Shown here piece after piece: positions 14,318 to 15,562 of a DNA stretch of 15,562 nucleotides (positions within the stretch are counted from its first letter, which is position 1; each line of letters begins with the position of its first letter). The DNA comes from CAZIQY01 sp964541605 (GTDB lineage: Bacteria; Desulfobacterota; Syntrophia; Syntrophales; UBA2185). The translations under genes and the position numbers were made by a program. The DNA lies in contig CAZIQY010000067.1 in assembly GCA_964541605.1 (NCBI GenBank), positions 1-15,562 of the forward strand, given 5' to 3'. The notes beneath the pieces were generated by a model. The model was not told where the DNA came from and made no database searches. It was given only the letters and a program-made list of their open reading frames with translations.

Positions 14318-14773
14318 ATGATTGCTTATCAGCTATCTATTTTTGCGGAAAACAAACCCGGCAGGCTGGCGGCGGTTACCGGGATTCTTGCGAAAGAAAA
14401 AATAAACATCCGGGCGACGACCATAGCCACATCCGACACGTTCGGAGTGATCAATCTGATCGTGGACGACCCGAAGCGGGCACAGATGGTTCTCTCAAAG
14501 GCAGGCATGACGGTAAATCTGCGGGAAGTGCTGGCAGTCCTGATTGAAGATAAACCCGGCGGACTGGACCGGTTGACGCAACTTCTTCTCAAGGAAAACA
14601 TCAATATCAACAATGCTTACGGATTTGTGCTTGAGAGCCGGGAAAGGGCGGTGTTTGTTGTGGACGTCGATCAGATCGAGAAGGCCCAGAAGATTATCGA
14701 AAAGGCGGGATTCAAGACCCTCGATGCGGATGCCCTGGCGGCGGTCGAACCTTTTCATTATATGAAGTATTAG
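14318..14773 (+). CDS. Tandem ACT-domain protein
   Basis: The protein, about 151 residues, consists of two ACT domains in a row. The first begins YQLSIFAENKPGRLAAVTGI and the second VLAVLIEDKPGGLDRLTQLL. Each has the beta-alpha-beta entry with the KPG-x-L turn that often binds an amino acid at the dimer interface. There is no catalytic domain, so it should act as a sensor or allosteric partner. Stand-alone double-ACT proteins are often found beside PaaK-type ligases, where an aromatic amino acid or product is a plausible ligand; this link is inferred from context. The reading frame can also start at ATG 14309, which overlaps the ligase stop codon, but the ribosome-binding site fits 14318 better. 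Confidence 0.9.
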   Translation: MIAYQLSIFAENKPGRLAAVTGILAKEKINIRATTIATSDTFGVINLIVDDPKRAQMVLSKAGMTVNLREVLAVLIEDKPGGLDRLTQLLLKENININNAYGFVLESRERAVFVVDVDQIEKAQKIIEKAGFKTLDADALAAVEPFHYMKY

Positions 14774-14792
14774 CGATTTAAGGAGGCAACAA

Positions 14793-15227
14793 ATGGCTCA
14801 CAAGGATGCTGGGAACTACAGTGCCAAGCATAGTCCGGAAAGCAACTTGAACAGGGAAGTGGCACAGGCGATTGAAAAGAAAGCCGTCAAAGGAGAAATC
14901 AAATGCGCAGATGCCGCGGGCATTGCCTCTGCATTGAATGTTCCCATGAATGAAGTCGGCATTGCCATTGATCTCATGGAGATTCGTATCAGTAAATGTC
15001 AATTGGGGCTTTTTGGGTATGGGGCTGAAAAGATCGTTGTCAAACCTGCGGAGACCATTTCTATAGAGCTGGAAAAGGCCATCCGGGACACCCTGGTGAA
15101 CGGCCGTCTTTCCTGTGCGGTTTCCTGGGAGATTGCTGAACGGTTCAGCATACTCCGGATGAATGTTTCATCTGCCTGCGAGGCTCTTAAAATCAAGATC
15201 AAGCCGTGTCAGTTAGGAGCTTTCTGA
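14793..15227 (+). CDS. Protein of two CQLGxF repeats, unknown function
   Basis: The 144-residue protein is made of two copies of one 52-residue unit, residues 23-74 and 93-144. They align without gaps at about 17 identities. Each unit has a helix-rich start, a Cys at unit position 16 (Cys38, Cys108; KCAD, SCAV), and the ending I-x-x-CQLG-x-F (Cys69, Cys139). Helix spacing and the I-A-x-x-x-x-V pattern suggest a small winged-helix-like fold. Four matched cysteines could bind a metal or cluster. Similar single-unit proteins ending in CQLGLFGY exist in anaerobic deltaproteobacteria as far as I recall; their function is not known to me. AAGGAGG lies 6 bases before the ATG, 19 bases after the ACT gene, so it is probably in the same operon. 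Confidence 0.85.
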   Translation: MAHKDAGNYSAKHSPESNLNREVAQAIEKKAVKGEIKCADAAGIASALNVPMNEVGIAIDLMEIRISKCQLGLFGYGAEKIVVKPAETISIELEKAIRDTLVNGRLSCAVSWEIAERFSILRMNVSSACEALKIKIKPCQLGAF

Positions 15228-15230
15228 TGA

Positions 15231-15562
15231 TTATCCTTTCTGCTCTTCGTACCTGGCCAGGACGAAAAGCATGTCCGCAAGCCTGTTGAGGTACCTGTGG
15301 ATGTCGGCATTATCGACCTGTCCTTGGGCTTTCAGTCTCGCCGCTTTTCTTTCCGCCCTTCTGATGATGGTTCTGCCCACGTCAATCTGAGCGGAAGTCT
15401 GTGTCCTGCCGGGATAGATGAATTCATTTTTTAACTGAACGTTTTTCTGCAACTCATCAATCAGTTCTTCCAAACGCTGGACATCCGTTTCCGCAATCCT
15501 CCTGGAAAGCTTTTGAATGTCTTCCGGCAGCGTGGACAGTTCGGCTCCCATGATGAGCAAAT
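15231..15562 (-). CDS. PduO-type cob(I)alamin adenosyltransferase, 5' part outside window
   Basis: About 110 C-terminal residues are present, and the gene runs off the right edge, so the start is missing. The protein transfers the adenosyl group of ATP to cob(I)alamin to make adenosylcobalamin, used for example by methylmalonyl-CoA mutase. Recognised PduO/MMAB features are IMGAELS, the FIYPGRTQTSAQIDVGRT segment, the RRAERKA helix that binds ATP phosphate, and the YLNRLADMLFVLARYEE ending. Its stop codon lies 3 bases from that of the convergent CQLGxF-repeat gene, leaving no space for a separate terminator. Confidence 0.93.
   Translation of the reverse strand, partial: LLIMGAELSTLPEDIQKLSRRIAETDVQRLEELIDELQKNVQLKNEFIYPGRTQTSAQIDVGRTIIRRAERKAARLKAQGQVDNADIHRYLNRLADMLFVLARYEEQKG

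Noticed and set aside
1..15562. CRISPR array, tRNA or rRNA genes, intact transposase or integrase
   Set aside because: No evenly spaced repeats, no cloverleaf-like sequence with CCA-type end, no conserved rRNA sequence, and no transposase motifs were found on reading both strands.

Overview
The window looks like a chromosomal segment of an anaerobic, fatty- or aromatic-acid-degrading bacterium, most likely a deltaproteobacterium of the Syntrophus/Smithella type. This is inferred from gene content: an acyl-CoA dehydrogenase linked to a complete FixABCX electron-transfer set, a phenylacetate-CoA-ligase-type enzyme with an ACT partner, rubrerythrin, and an adenosylcobalamin-forming enzyme. GC content is moderate. 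No rRNA, tRNA, CRISPR array or intact transposase was seen.

Left part (1-3705). It opens with a strong GC-rich hairpin and a possible remnant of a secreted-protein gene. Two minus-strand membrane-protein genes follow, the second carrying an apparent one-base deletion. A LexA/UmuD-like repressor (1546-2133) is then followed by DNA polymerase IV (2415-3482), forming an SOS island. The repressor promoter is near-consensus, its spacer is filled by a perfect GAAC-N4-GTTC palindrome, and the spacing predicts a leaderless mRNA. The dinB 3' end abuts an antisense fragment of a caspase-like (C14) gene, which marks a rearrangement scar.

Middle part (3706-6842, minus strand). A DHA2-type MFS exporter, interrupted by another apparent one-base deletion, overlaps (ATGA) a fusion of an RsbW-like ATPase domain with a GNAT acetyltransferase. 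Between the exporter and the next operon lies the tail of a MacB-type ABC permease with an internal deletion.

Core operon (6843-12119, minus strand; transcription order mobA, fixC, fixX, acd, fixA, fixB). An acyl-CoA dehydrogenase is encoded with its electron-transfer flavoprotein (FixAB) and the FAD protein plus ferredoxin (FixCX) that pass electrons to quinone. A MobA-like gene sits directly upstream. Two intergenic palindromic or direct repeats (8594-8665 and 12185-12210) look like dispersed repeats.

Right part (12255-15562). Rubrerythrin (minus) is divergent from a plus-strand run: aryl-CoA ligase, tandem-ACT protein, and an unrecognised protein built from two gapless 52-residue repeats ending in CQLGxF. 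This run ends 3 bases from the convergent, 5'-incomplete gene for a PduO-type cobalamin adenosyltransferase.

No completely new multi-gene system was proved. The best leads are the leaderless, SOS-box-embedded repressor promoter next to dinB, the duplicated CQLGxF protein, the ATPase-GNAT fusion and the series of gene scars.
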